Part shown: positions 1 to 6,748 of the stretch, one piece after another | How positions within the stretch are numbered: position 1 is the stretch's first letter | Layout of the letters: every line of letters begins with the position of its first letter | Assembly: GCA_916049555.1 (NCBI GenBank) | Contig: CAJZIB010000022.1 | Span: 1 to 10,331 of the forward strand | Length of the DNA stretch: 10,331 nucleotides | Reading direction: 5' to 3' | From: an uncultured Candidatus Saccharibacteria bacterium | GTDB lineage: Bacteria; Patescibacteriota; Saccharimonadia; Saccharimonadales; Saccharimonadaceae | The notes under the pieces: model-generated | Database searches by the model: none | What the model was told of the DNA's origin: nothing | Seen by the model: only the letters and a program-made list of their open reading frames with translations | Made by a program: the position numbers and the translations under genes

Positions 1-52
1 GATATTGTTGAGAGATTTTTCTTTCTTGAGAGAGCTACCGCCGATGTTCTAT

Positions 53-1603
53 CTAATCTGAAATAGTTTCATGTTTTTTAGAACGTATTGAGAGAAAGAT
101 CTTGTGTAATATAGCACCGACAATCGTGCCTGCGATAAGCCATGTCCACCATTGGCTAAGAATATTAAATTCCTTTTTGACTTCACCGAGCTTAGGAACT
201 TCAGTTGCTTCCTGATCAGTCTTTTCTTTATCCTCAGACTGTTCATCTTTTTCAACCTTCTCCTCCGCACTATCAGAAGATTCAATTTCCGTTGAATCAA
301 CACTGTCAGCTCCCGTGTTTTCTGTATTATCTTTTGGGTTCTCAGTAATATTTTGAGCTGTCACCACGCCTAGTGATTTTCTTGGGAGATTATTATATAT
401 ACTAGATTTTTCAACATCCTGAGTCTTTGGTTCAATCCCGGTCTTCTCTTTATTTTTCTCATCAGATTTATTCTCTGACTCATTCTCTGATCCTACAGTC
501 TTTTTAGTTTCCTCTGACTTACCTACTTCAATAGAGGTTTCATCCTCAGTTTTATTCTTCTCCTCTGGTTTTTCTGGCGTAACCGGCTTCTCTGGAGTCA
601 CTGGCTTTTCAGGCGTAACTGGCTTCTCTGGGACTACTGGTTTTTCTGGCGTAATCGGCTTTTCAGGAGTCACTGGTTTTTCTGGCGTAACCGGCTTCTC
701 TGGAATTACCGGCTTCTCTGGTGTAACTGGTTTTTCTGGAGTTACCGGTTTTTCTGGCTCTACTGCATTTATGTCAGTATTTGCATACCCATCAACTTCC
801 CTAGGTATCATACCAATGGTGTATTTTTTCTTTGGCGCCGCCACTGCCTTATAGGATACATTACGCATCGTTTTTGACTGATCATATTTATCCACTACGC
901 AGTTTCTCCCCTCAATCCAATGCAACAAACAGTCTTCTTTGAAATAAACACGCCCATTATAATAAGTGTTATCATCAAGCTGTAATACAAATACGACATC
1001 GTTTGACCATTCATAGAATAAATCAAAAGTTGGTCTAACCCAGAAATATCTATCCTTCGATTCGTGGCGGTCTGATAACCCCTCGTAGTCCGCCTTGCTT
1101 GCAAACATCTTTATGGTCCATTCATTGTCAAAAGTATTAGCTTCATATAAGCCCGAATTATCAATCGCAAATCCATACCACCTAATAGAAGCTACGCCGA
1201 GACGTTTTATTTTTCTATTCCCCAGCCAGTTTTTATCTACTGAAAACTCAATCTCACTGTTTGTACGGTCAATCCTATCAAGACTCATTGCTAACTTACC
1301 ATTCACAAATGGCATTGGCATATGTACATGACCCTCATAGCTAGGTGGCGCAATCTTCATTGGTGCTATTTCATAATCACCTTCCGGTGCATTTGGGTGT
1401 TCTGGATAAACTACCTTTTTACTGCCTTTATTTTCAGTGCTCGTTGTTGTGGCCTTACCAAGTGCAGATATTGGAGATGCGAAGCTCAATGCCATCACGG
1501 CGCTTGTAGCCATTGTAATTGCACCAATCCTCATTCTTGCACTAACCCGTTCTGTGGCAACTGTCGTGGCTTCTAATTGAACTTTTCTATTATGTTTACT
1601 CAT
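53..1603 (-). CDS. Repeat-stalked surface protein with C-terminal membrane anchor, function unknown
   Basis: This 516-residue protein belongs to no family I recognise, but its architecture is that of a cell-surface protein. A basic N-terminus is followed by a hydrophobic stretch (about residues 25-47) with a plausible signal peptidase site after Ala47 (Ile-Ser-Ala). Residues about 60-280 form an aromatic-rich, probably beta-rich ectodomain. It holds the only two cysteines, Cys225 and Cys235, which could form a disulfide outside the cell. Residues 281-346 are eleven tandem hexapeptides of the type V-T-P-E-K-P, a rigid stalk like those of Gram-positive wall proteins. A Glu/Lys/Ser/Asp-rich disordered linker (about 347-478) leads to a transmembrane helix (about 485-505) and a short basic tail. 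There is no LPxTG signal, so anchoring is by the helix rather than by sortase. The start is supported by a GAGGA ribosome site at 1610-1614, five bases upstream. It appears monocistronic. A role in adhesion to a host or surface is inference. Confidence 0.85.
   Translation of the reverse strand: MSKHNRKVQLEATTVATERVSARMRIGAITMATSAVMALSFASPISALGKATTTSTENKGSKKVVYPEHPNAPEGDYEIAPMKIAPPSYEGHVHMPMPFVNGKLAMSLDRIDRTNSEIEFSVDKNWLGNRKIKRLGVASIRWYGFAIDNSGLYEANTFDNEWTIKMFASKADYEGLSDRHESKDRYFWVRPTFDLFYEWSNDVVFVLQLDDNTYYNGRVYFKEDCLLHWIEGRNCVVDKYDQSKTMRNVSYKAVAAPKKKYTIGMIPREVDGYANTDINAVEPEKPVTPEKPVTPEKPVIPEKPVTPEKPVTPEKPITPEKPVVPEKPVTPEKPVTPEKPVTPEKPEEKNKTEDETSIEVGKSEETKKTVGSENESENKSDEKNKEKTGIEPKTQDVEKSSIYNNLPRKSLGVVTAQNITENPKDNTENTGADSVDSTEIESSDSAEEKVEKDEQSEDKEKTDQEATEVPKLGEVKKEFNILSQWWTWLIAGTIVGAILHKIFLSIRSKKHETISD
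567..764 (-). repeat. Eleven tandem 18-bp units encoding PEKP hexapeptides
   Basis: Eleven in-frame 18-base units encode V/I-x-P-E-K-P (x is mostly Thr, also Glu, Ile or Val). Units differ mainly at third codon positions. Units 1 and 7 are identical, and the identity runs on for 30 bases (567-596 equals 675-704), which points to duplication of blocks of units. Because the unit is a multiple of three, gain or loss of copies would change stalk length without breaking the frame. Confidence 0.95.
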
Positions 1604-1636
1604 TTGTTTTCCTCATTTAATTTTTCATTTGCCTGC

Positions 1637-1666
1637 ACCATACCACCAAGTCCCAAAAATACGCAA
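1637..1666 (-). promoter_or_regulatory. Tentative sigma-70 promoter of the surface protein gene
   Basis: On the minus strand a TTGCGT -35-like box (1661-1666) is followed after 18 bases by TATGGT (1637-1642). The -10 box is preceded by TGG, giving an extended -10 form. Transcription would begin near 1630 and leave a leader of roughly 27 bases before the ATG. The boxes are imperfect and the stretch is AT-rich, so other promoters in 1640-1700 are possible. Confidence 0.4.
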
Positions 1667-1717
1667 CCATAACAATTTTACTTTTTTAATTAACAGAGAT
1701 AAAAATCTCATTTTTCC

Positions 1718-1764
1718 CTGCTAGCATAAGCAGGATATTCTGGAGCATAAGCTAGATATCAGCT
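1718..1764. repeat. Operator-like pair of direct repeats upstream of the surface protein gene
   Basis: AGCATAAGC occurs at 1723-1731 and again at 1744-1752, with starts exactly 21 bases apart (two helical turns). Similarity continues into a following GATAT (1734-1738 and 1755-1759). The first copy sits in a small inverted repeat, CTGCT (1718-1722) with AGCAG (1729-1733). The second is flanked by AGCT (1750-1753 and 1761-1764) around the palindrome GATATC. Same-face spacing and dyad elements upstream of the candidate promoter suggest a regulator-binding site. No regulator gene is visible nearby. Confidence 0.4.
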
Positions 1765-1812
1765 AAAAAATCTATAAAAATTTACACCCAAAAAACACAA
1801 AAAACAGCCACA

Positions 1813-1840
1813 AAAAATACTCCGTTTCCGGAGTATTTTT
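1813..1840 (-). terminator. Intrinsic terminator of the gyrase operon
   Basis: A perfect 12-bp stem with a 4-base loop has the GC-rich core ACTCCG/CGGAGT. In the minus direction it ends in a run of six T (complement of 1812-1817). It starts only nine bases after the gyrA stop codon and so closes the gyrB-gyrA transcript. The A-rich left arm makes it potentially bidirectional, but no converging gene exists here. Confidence 0.9.
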
Positions 1841-1849
1841 CTTAAGCTT

Positions 1850-4531
1850 TTATTCTTCCGATTCTTCAATATCGTCTTTTTCTTCAGGAAGCACAATTCC
1901 TAAAGAAGCTACCGTATCATCATCAGCAAGACGCATAATCCTCACCCCCTGAGTTGCGCGTCCGAGTACTGGAATATCCTTCACAGCCACACGGATTGCT
2001 TGACCAAGACTAGACATCATGATCACCTCTGATGCTTCTGGATCCAATGTATGTACTGCCACAATTGGACCAGTCTTTTCCGTCACAGAAGCCACCTTAA
2101 TTCCTACGCCACCACGCTTATGGGTTGGGAAGTTCGACACCAGAGTTGCCTTTCCATATCCATTAGCAGAGACCGCAATCAAAGTCTGATTTGGATCAGT
2201 CACAACGTCCATACCCACAACTTCATCCTTTGGTCTCAATCTAATACCACGGACGCCCATCGCTGAACGACCCATAGCCCTGACGTCTTCCTCATTAAAG
2301 CGAATTGCCTGACCAGCCGAAGTTGAGATAATAATATCGTCTTTACCAGTCGTTGCCTTCACCCACTTCAACTCGTCTCCTGGATCCAATTTAATCGTTA
2401 TCAAACCGTTTGAACGCACGTTCATGTAGTTCTTTGCGGCCGTCTTCTTAATCGTGCCCTTCTTGGTTGCCATAAAGAGATAACCAGTCTCTGGGTCAAT
2501 TTCGTCATTATGCTTAATGATCTCAGTAATCTTCTCATCTGGATGCATGTTTAATAGATTTACTGCAGCAGTGCCCTTTGCAGTTAGTGAAGCCTGTGGC
2601 ACCTCATATGCCTTCATCCTAAAGATACGACCTTGTGAAGTAAAGAAGTATAGAAAATCATGTGAATTTGCAGTAATAATCTGAGAAATCACGTCCTCTT
2701 CCTTAGTCGTCATTCCACGTTTTCCTTTTCCACCCCTGTTTTGACGACGAAAATCAGTCTGAGAAACTCGCTTAATATAATTCTCAACAGTCAAAAGCAC
2801 TACACTTTCCTCTTCTGGAATCAATTCTTCCTCTGAGAACTTACCGAGTTCATGGTTAAAGATCTTACTACGACGCTTGTCGCCATATTTCTCCTTCATC
2901 GCAAGAAGTTCATCTTTTACAACCGCAAGTACCTTTGCTTCATCCGCCAAGATTTCCTCATATTTCGCAATCATCGCCATTAATTCTTGCAATTCGGCTT
3001 CAATCTTGTCACGCTCAAGTCCTTGTAGACGACGAAGTTGCATCGCCAAAATTGCTGCAGCCTGAATCTCTGATAGGCCAAACCTTTCCATCAAGCGTTT
3101 ATCCGCATCATCATACGACTCGCGAATCGTCTTAATCACTTCGTCAATATTATCTAAAGCAATTTTCAAGCCTTCAAGAATGTGAGCACGCTCTTTTGCT
3201 TTTCTGAGGTCATATTCAGTACGTCGGCGAATTACTTTTTGGCGATGCTTAATAAACTCTGCCAAAATTTCTTTCAGCCCCATAATCCTTGGTTGAATTC
3301 CGTTCACAAGCGCCAGCACATTATAATGGAAGGTCGTCTGCAAATCAGTCATCTTATACAGTTGATTTAAGATCTTCTTTGGATAAGCATCCTTTTTAAG
3401 TTCCACCACCACTCGAATCTTACCACGAGCAGATTCATCCCTGGCATCCGCAATATGAGTCAATTTTTTATCCAATACAAGTTGTCGAACTTTTTCGATA
3501 AAAGATTCTTTACTCATTCCATAAGGTACCTCTGTCACCACGATATTGAAGCGTCCATTTTTACGCTCTTCAATATTTGCTACAGCACGAATTGTCACCG
3601 AACCTTTACCTGTTGCATAGGCCTGCTTCATTGGCGCACCGCCATAAACCTCCGCTCCAGTAGGAAAATCTGGACCCTTCACATGCTTCATCAAATCTTC
3701 TAGTGTCGCCTCAGGATTATCAATCAAAGCCACAGTTGCATCAACTACCTCCCCCAGGTTGTGTGGTGGAATATTTGTTGCCATACCAACTGCAATACCC
3801 ATCTGTCCATTCAGAAGAATATTTGGCACCGCTGCAGGAAGGACTACAGGCTCCTTCTCTGTTCCATCGAAGTTGTCACGAAAGTCAACTGTCTCCTTCT
3901 CAATATCGGAGAGAAGCTCGGCTCCCACCTTGTCCATACGAGCCTCGGTGTAACGAGAGGCCGCTGGATCATCCCCATCCATTGAACCAAAGTTACCCTG
4001 ACCTTCCACCAGCGTATAACGCATCTTCCAAGGTTGTGCCAAGTTTACCATTGCATCATAAATCGATGAGTCACCATGTGGGTGATATTTACCCATTACT
4101 TCACCAACGATACGCGCTGACTTTACTGTTGCATGTGGTGCCTTCCAGCCATTTTTATACATCGCATAAAGAATTCGACGATGCACTGGCTTCAAACCAT
4201 CTCTCACATCTGGAAGAGCACGGTCAATAATCACTGACATTGAATAACGTAAGAAGGAATCCTCCATTACATTCTCGACCGTCAATTCCTCAATCCCGTC
4301 TTCAGCACGTCTGGCAGTTAGTCCACCAATATGCACATCTTCGTCATCCACATCAGCTTCTACTTCACTAGCTTCATCTTCGTCAGCTTCCAGTCTTTTT
4401 TCCTTCAAATCTGGAATTTTTCCCATCGTCTCGTCTACACCTTTGTCGTCCGCCGCATCTGGTACGCCACCATTCTTGCTGACTCTCTCATTGTCTAGAT
4501 TCTCTGGATTATTTATATTATCTTTCATCAT
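1850..4531 (-). CDS. gyrA: DNA gyrase subunit A
   Basis: This is the breakage-reunion subunit of DNA gyrase, which with GyrB introduces negative supercoils using ATP. It is 893 residues long. The winged-helix/tower core starts near residue 82 and carries the catalytic tyrosine Tyr194 in A-S-R-Y-T-E-A-R (E. coli Tyr122). A coiled-coil arm (about 430-550) leads to the C-terminal beta-pinwheel. The GyrA box Q-N-R-G-G-K-G at 597-603 separates it from topoisomerase IV ParC. In the quinolone region H-P-H-G-D-S-S-I-Y-D, Ser155 and Asp159 match the susceptible residues Ser83 and Asp87 of E. coli. Unusually, about 70 mostly acidic residues precede the core, and the C-terminus is also acidic. ATG codons at 4531 and 4528 both fit. 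The AAGGA site is 3 bases from the first and 6 from the second, so the second may be used. The gene follows gyrB by 14 bases and is probably cotranscribed with it. Confidence 0.98.
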   Translation of the reverse strand: MMKDNINNPENLDNERVSKNGGVPDAADDKGVDETMGKIPDLKEKRLEADEDEASEVEADVDDEDVHIGGLTARRAEDGIEELTVENVMEDSFLRYSMSVIIDRALPDVRDGLKPVHRRILYAMYKNGWKAPHATVKSARIVGEVMGKYHPHGDSSIYDAMVNLAQPWKMRYTLVEGQGNFGSMDGDDPAASRYTEARMDKVGAELLSDIEKETVDFRDNFDGTEKEPVVLPAAVPNILLNGQMGIAVGMATNIPPHNLGEVVDATVALIDNPEATLEDLMKHVKGPDFPTGAEVYGGAPMKQAYATGKGSVTIRAVANIEERKNGRFNIVVTEVPYGMSKESFIEKVRQLVLDKKLTHIADARDESARGKIRVVVELKKDAYPKKILNQLYKMTDLQTTFHYNVLALVNGIQPRIMGLKEILAEFIKHRQKVIRRRTEYDLRKAKERAHILEGLKIALDNIDEVIKTIRESYDDADKRLMERFGLSEIQAAAILAMQLRRLQGLERDKIEAELQELMAMIAKYEEILADEAKVLAVVKDELLAMKEKYGDKRRSKIFNHELGKFSEEELIPEEESVVLLTVENYIKRVSQTDFRRQNRGGKGKRGMTTKEEDVISQIITANSHDFLYFFTSQGRIFRMKAYEVPQASLTAKGTAAVNLLNMHPDEKITEIIKHNDEIDPETGYLFMATKKGTIKKTAAKNYMNVRSNGLITIKLDPGDELKWVKATTGKDDIIISTSAGQAIRFNEEDVRAMGRSAMGVRGIRLRPKDEVVGMDVVTDPNQTLIAVSANGYGKATLVSNFPTHKRGGVGIKVASVTEKTGPIVAVHTLDPEASEVIMMSSLGQAIRVAVKDIPVLGRATQGVRIMRLADDDTVASLGIVLPEEKDDIEESEE

Positions 4532-4534
4532 CGT

Positions 4535-4539
4535 TCCTT
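4535..4539 (-). promoter_or_regulatory. Ribosome binding site of gyrA
   Basis: AAGGA on the minus strand lies inside the 14-base gap between the gyrB stop and gyrA. It gives gyrA its own initiation signal and, by spacing, slightly favours the second of two adjacent ATG codons (4528 rather than 4531). Confidence 0.75.
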
Positions 4540-4545
4540 TCTAGA

Positions 4546-6534
4546 CTAGAAGTCCAAATCATCAATTTTAACGGTTGAAGCTCTCGACTGAATAAAGTTT
4601 TTACGCAATTCCACTTCCTGACCCATCAGCTTTGTAAAGATTGCATCTGCCTTTTCTGCATCTTCAATATTTACTCTTACCAAGACACGATTATCTGGAT
4701 TCATTGTTGTATCCCAAAGCTGTTGAGCGTTCATCTCGCCAAGACCCTTAAAGCGCTGCTGTGCGGTATATCCAGCCTGTTTGAATCTCTCATCTTCAGG
4801 ATTAATCTTGAGTCCTTCTTTTTTACGCTCCTCAATCTTCGAAGCAATCTTTGCCTCCAGTGCCTCTTCATCATAGATATAATCAATCTTCCTATTCGAT
4901 CCAGTACCCTTAATCAGACCAAATAGCGGTGGCTTTGCAAGATAAACATGTCCACCCTTTACCACCTCTGGCATATAGCGGAAGAAGAAAGTAAGCAGCA
5001 ATGTCGAAATGTGCGCACCATCAACATCAGCATCGGTCATAAATACGATCTTATAATAGCGTAGACCAGATAGATCAAATTGATCGCCGATTCCTACACC
5101 TAAAGCCTTAATCAGGGAGACTAACTCCGCATTAGCATACATCTTGTCCAATCTGGCACGTTCAGTATTCAAAACTTTACCACGTAGTGGCAAGATTGCC
5201 TGAATCTTCGAATTACGGCCTTCCTTTGCGGAGCCTGCAGCTGAGTTACCCTCGACGATAAATAATTCACATTCTGTACGGTCTCTTGATGAACAGTCCG
5301 CCAATTTTGAAGGTAAGTTCAACCCCTCAAATGCACCTTTACGAATAACATTATCACGTGCCGCCCTTGCTGCCTTTCGCGCACGTGCTGCCAAAGTAGC
5401 TTTTCCAACAATCTTCTTGGCAATTGCTGGATTTTCCTCAAGATAATAGCCAAAATATTCAGACATTACCTTATCGACATAGCCGCGCACCTCAGGGTTA
5501 CCAAGCTTATTCTTTGTCTGTCCTTCAAATTCCGGATTCGGAATCTTTACTGAAATTACAGCGGTCAAACCTTCCTTAATGTCATCACCAGTCAGGTTAT
5601 CTTCCTTCTCTTTCAATAGGTTATTTCGCCTTGCATAGTCATTAATCGTACGATTTAATGCCGTCCTAAATCCAACCACGTGCGTACCACCTTCAGGTGT
5701 TAACACGTTATTTGCAAATGGCTTCATCGTCTCCGCATAAGTATCGTTGTACTGTGCTGCAATTTCGACCTCTGCCTCTTCAATCTGCTTATCAACATAG
5801 AAAATATCATCAGAAAGTACTTCCTTGCTTTCATTCAAGCGCTTCACATAACTCTTGATTCCACCCTCAAAATAGAATGACTCCTTTTCACCAGTCCTCT
5901 CATCAAAAACTGAAATCAAAATACCTTTCGTAAGATAAGCTTGATGTCTCGCATAGTGTGAAACCCAATCATAGTCAAAGGTCGTTGTTTCTTTAAAAAT
6001 TGTTGGATCAGGATAAAAAGTAATACAAGTACCCTGTTTATCAGTCTTCTTTGAAGCGTCGAGCGCCATAGTTGGCTTACCAGTCTCAAACTCAATGTGA
6101 TGAACCTTCTTGTCACGATAAACTTCAGCAATCATTTTTGTCGAAAGCGCGTTCACTACGGAAGAACCCACACCGTGAAGACCTGAAGAAACCTTATATC
6201 CACCACCACCGAATTTACCACCGGCATGTAGCACAGTTAGAACGGTTTCAAGTGTAGACTTATGAGTTTTTGGATGAATATCCACAGGGATACCACGACC
6301 ATTATCCTCGACTTTCACACCACCATCTTGCTGCAAAGTAATCATTACCTTTGTCGCATATCCCGCGATTGCCTCATCAATAGAGTTATCGGCAATCTCT
6401 TTTACCAGATGATGAAGTCCATCATACCCAGTTGAACCAATATACATACCAGGACGCACACGAACTGGCTCTAACCCCTCTAGAACTTGAATTTCAGAAC
6501 TGTCGTACTCTTCAACTTTTTGTTTTTCAGCCAT
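4546..6534 (-). CDS. gyrB: DNA gyrase subunit B
   Basis: This is the ATPase and Toprim subunit of DNA gyrase, 662 residues, the short form without the roughly 170-residue insert of enterobacterial GyrB. The GHKL ATPase domain has Glu46 and Asn50 (E-I-A-D-N), Asp77 in the D-N-G-R-G-I-P loop, the glycine-rich G-G-K-F-G-G-G-G lid and the Q-T-K lysine loop. Arg140 matches E. coli Arg136, the coumarin-binding arginine. The Toprim domain has catalytic Glu428 and the metal-binding D-A-D-V-D at 501-505. The motif normally read as EGDSAGGSA is EGNSAAGSA here, with Asn430 at the position of E. coli Asp426. The G-L-G-E-M-N signature is intact near the C-terminus. I chose ATG at 6534. A TTG directly before it (6537) sits closer to the GAGG site and cannot be excluded. 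It is the first gene of the gyrB-gyrA operon. Confidence 0.98.
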   Translation of the reverse strand: MAEKQKVEEYDSSEIQVLEGLEPVRVRPGMYIGSTGYDGLHHLVKEIADNSIDEAIAGYATKVMITLQQDGGVKVEDNGRGIPVDIHPKTHKSTLETVLTVLHAGGKFGGGGYKVSSGLHGVGSSVVNALSTKMIAEVYRDKKVHHIEFETGKPTMALDASKKTDKQGTCITFYPDPTIFKETTTFDYDWVSHYARHQAYLTKGILISVFDERTGEKESFYFEGGIKSYVKRLNESKEVLSDDIFYVDKQIEEAEVEIAAQYNDTYAETMKPFANNVLTPEGGTHVVGFRTALNRTINDYARRNNLLKEKEDNLTGDDIKEGLTAVISVKIPNPEFEGQTKNKLGNPEVRGYVDKVMSEYFGYYLEENPAIAKKIVGKATLAARARKAARAARDNVIRKGAFEGLNLPSKLADCSSRDRTECELFIVEGNSAAGSAKEGRNSKIQAILPLRGKVLNTERARLDKMYANAELVSLIKALGVGIGDQFDLSGLRYYKIVFMTDADVDGAHISTLLLTFFFRYMPEVVKGGHVYLAKPPLFGLIKGTGSNRKIDYIYDEEALEAKIASKIEERKKEGLKINPEDERFKQAGYTAQQRFKGLGEMNAQQLWDTTMNPDNRVLVRVNIEDAEKADAIFTKLMGQEVELRKNFIQSRASTVKIDDLDF

Positions 6535-6543
6535 CAAACAAAT

Positions 6544-6549
6544 ACCTCA
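6544..6549 (-). promoter_or_regulatory. Ribosome binding site of gyrB
   Basis: TGAGGT on the minus strand lies 10 bases before ATG 6534 and 7 bases before the adjacent in-frame TTG 6537. Spacing alone would favour TTG and codon preference favours ATG, so the start is uncertain by one codon. Confidence 0.65.
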
Positions 6550-6617
6550 TTAAGTTTTTATCGCTGATACCTAAGACTCACTTACTAAACCGTTCACCTC
6601 ACTCGATATCTGTTTCT

Positions 6618-6646
6618 AGTTTACTCCGAGCGCTTATGGCTGTCAA
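6618..6646 (-). promoter_or_regulatory. Sigma-70 promoter of the gyrB-gyrA operon
   Basis: A perfect -35 box TTGACA (6641-6646) is separated by exactly 17 bases from TAAACT (6618-6623), one of the best housekeeping promoter matches possible by eye. Predicted transcription starts near 6611 and leaves a leader of about 75 bases before gyrB. The site lies in the gap after the ATPase gene, so gyrase need not depend on readthrough from upstream. Confidence 0.85.
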
Positions 6647-6748
6647 GATAAACCGCCCTTTAGACGCATTCTCAGCCGTTTTAAGCCCACTTATTACGTT
6701 TATGGCTATATTTATATATTCAGAACAAATTTAAGCCATTTTTAAGCA

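Noticed and set aside
1..95. TTGAGAGA occurring three times (8-15, 26-33, 88-95)
   Set aside because: Short, unevenly spaced and partly inside coding sequence; compatible with chance.
336..400. L-P-R-K-S in the surface protein linker as a sortase motif
   Set aside because: It lies far from the C-terminus, lacks the Thr-Gly of LPxTG and is not followed directly by a hydrophobic segment and basic tail.
1696..1709. Small hairpin GAGAT-AAAA-ATCTC in the surface gene upstream region
   Set aside because: A five-pair AT-rich stem with no T run on the minus strand, probably upstream of transcription start and likely chance in AT-rich DNA.
3703..4230. Open frame of 175 codons on the plus strand
   Set aside because: It lies wholly antisense inside the most conserved part of gyrA, has no ribosome site, and its product is Pro/His/Ser-rich in the way of a shadow frame.
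6550..6611. Possible leader peptide or riboswitch in the gyrB 5' leader
   Set aside because: Only a short GTG-started frame of a few codons and weak pairing (TATCG/CGATA with a large loop); no recognisable riboswitch core.
6682..6740. Inverted repeat ATGGCT/AGCCAT after the ATPase stop as a possible terminator
   Set aside because: Only six pairs with a loop of over 20 bases, no GC-rich stem and no T run. I see no convincing terminator for the ATPase operon, so some readthrough toward gyrB is possible.
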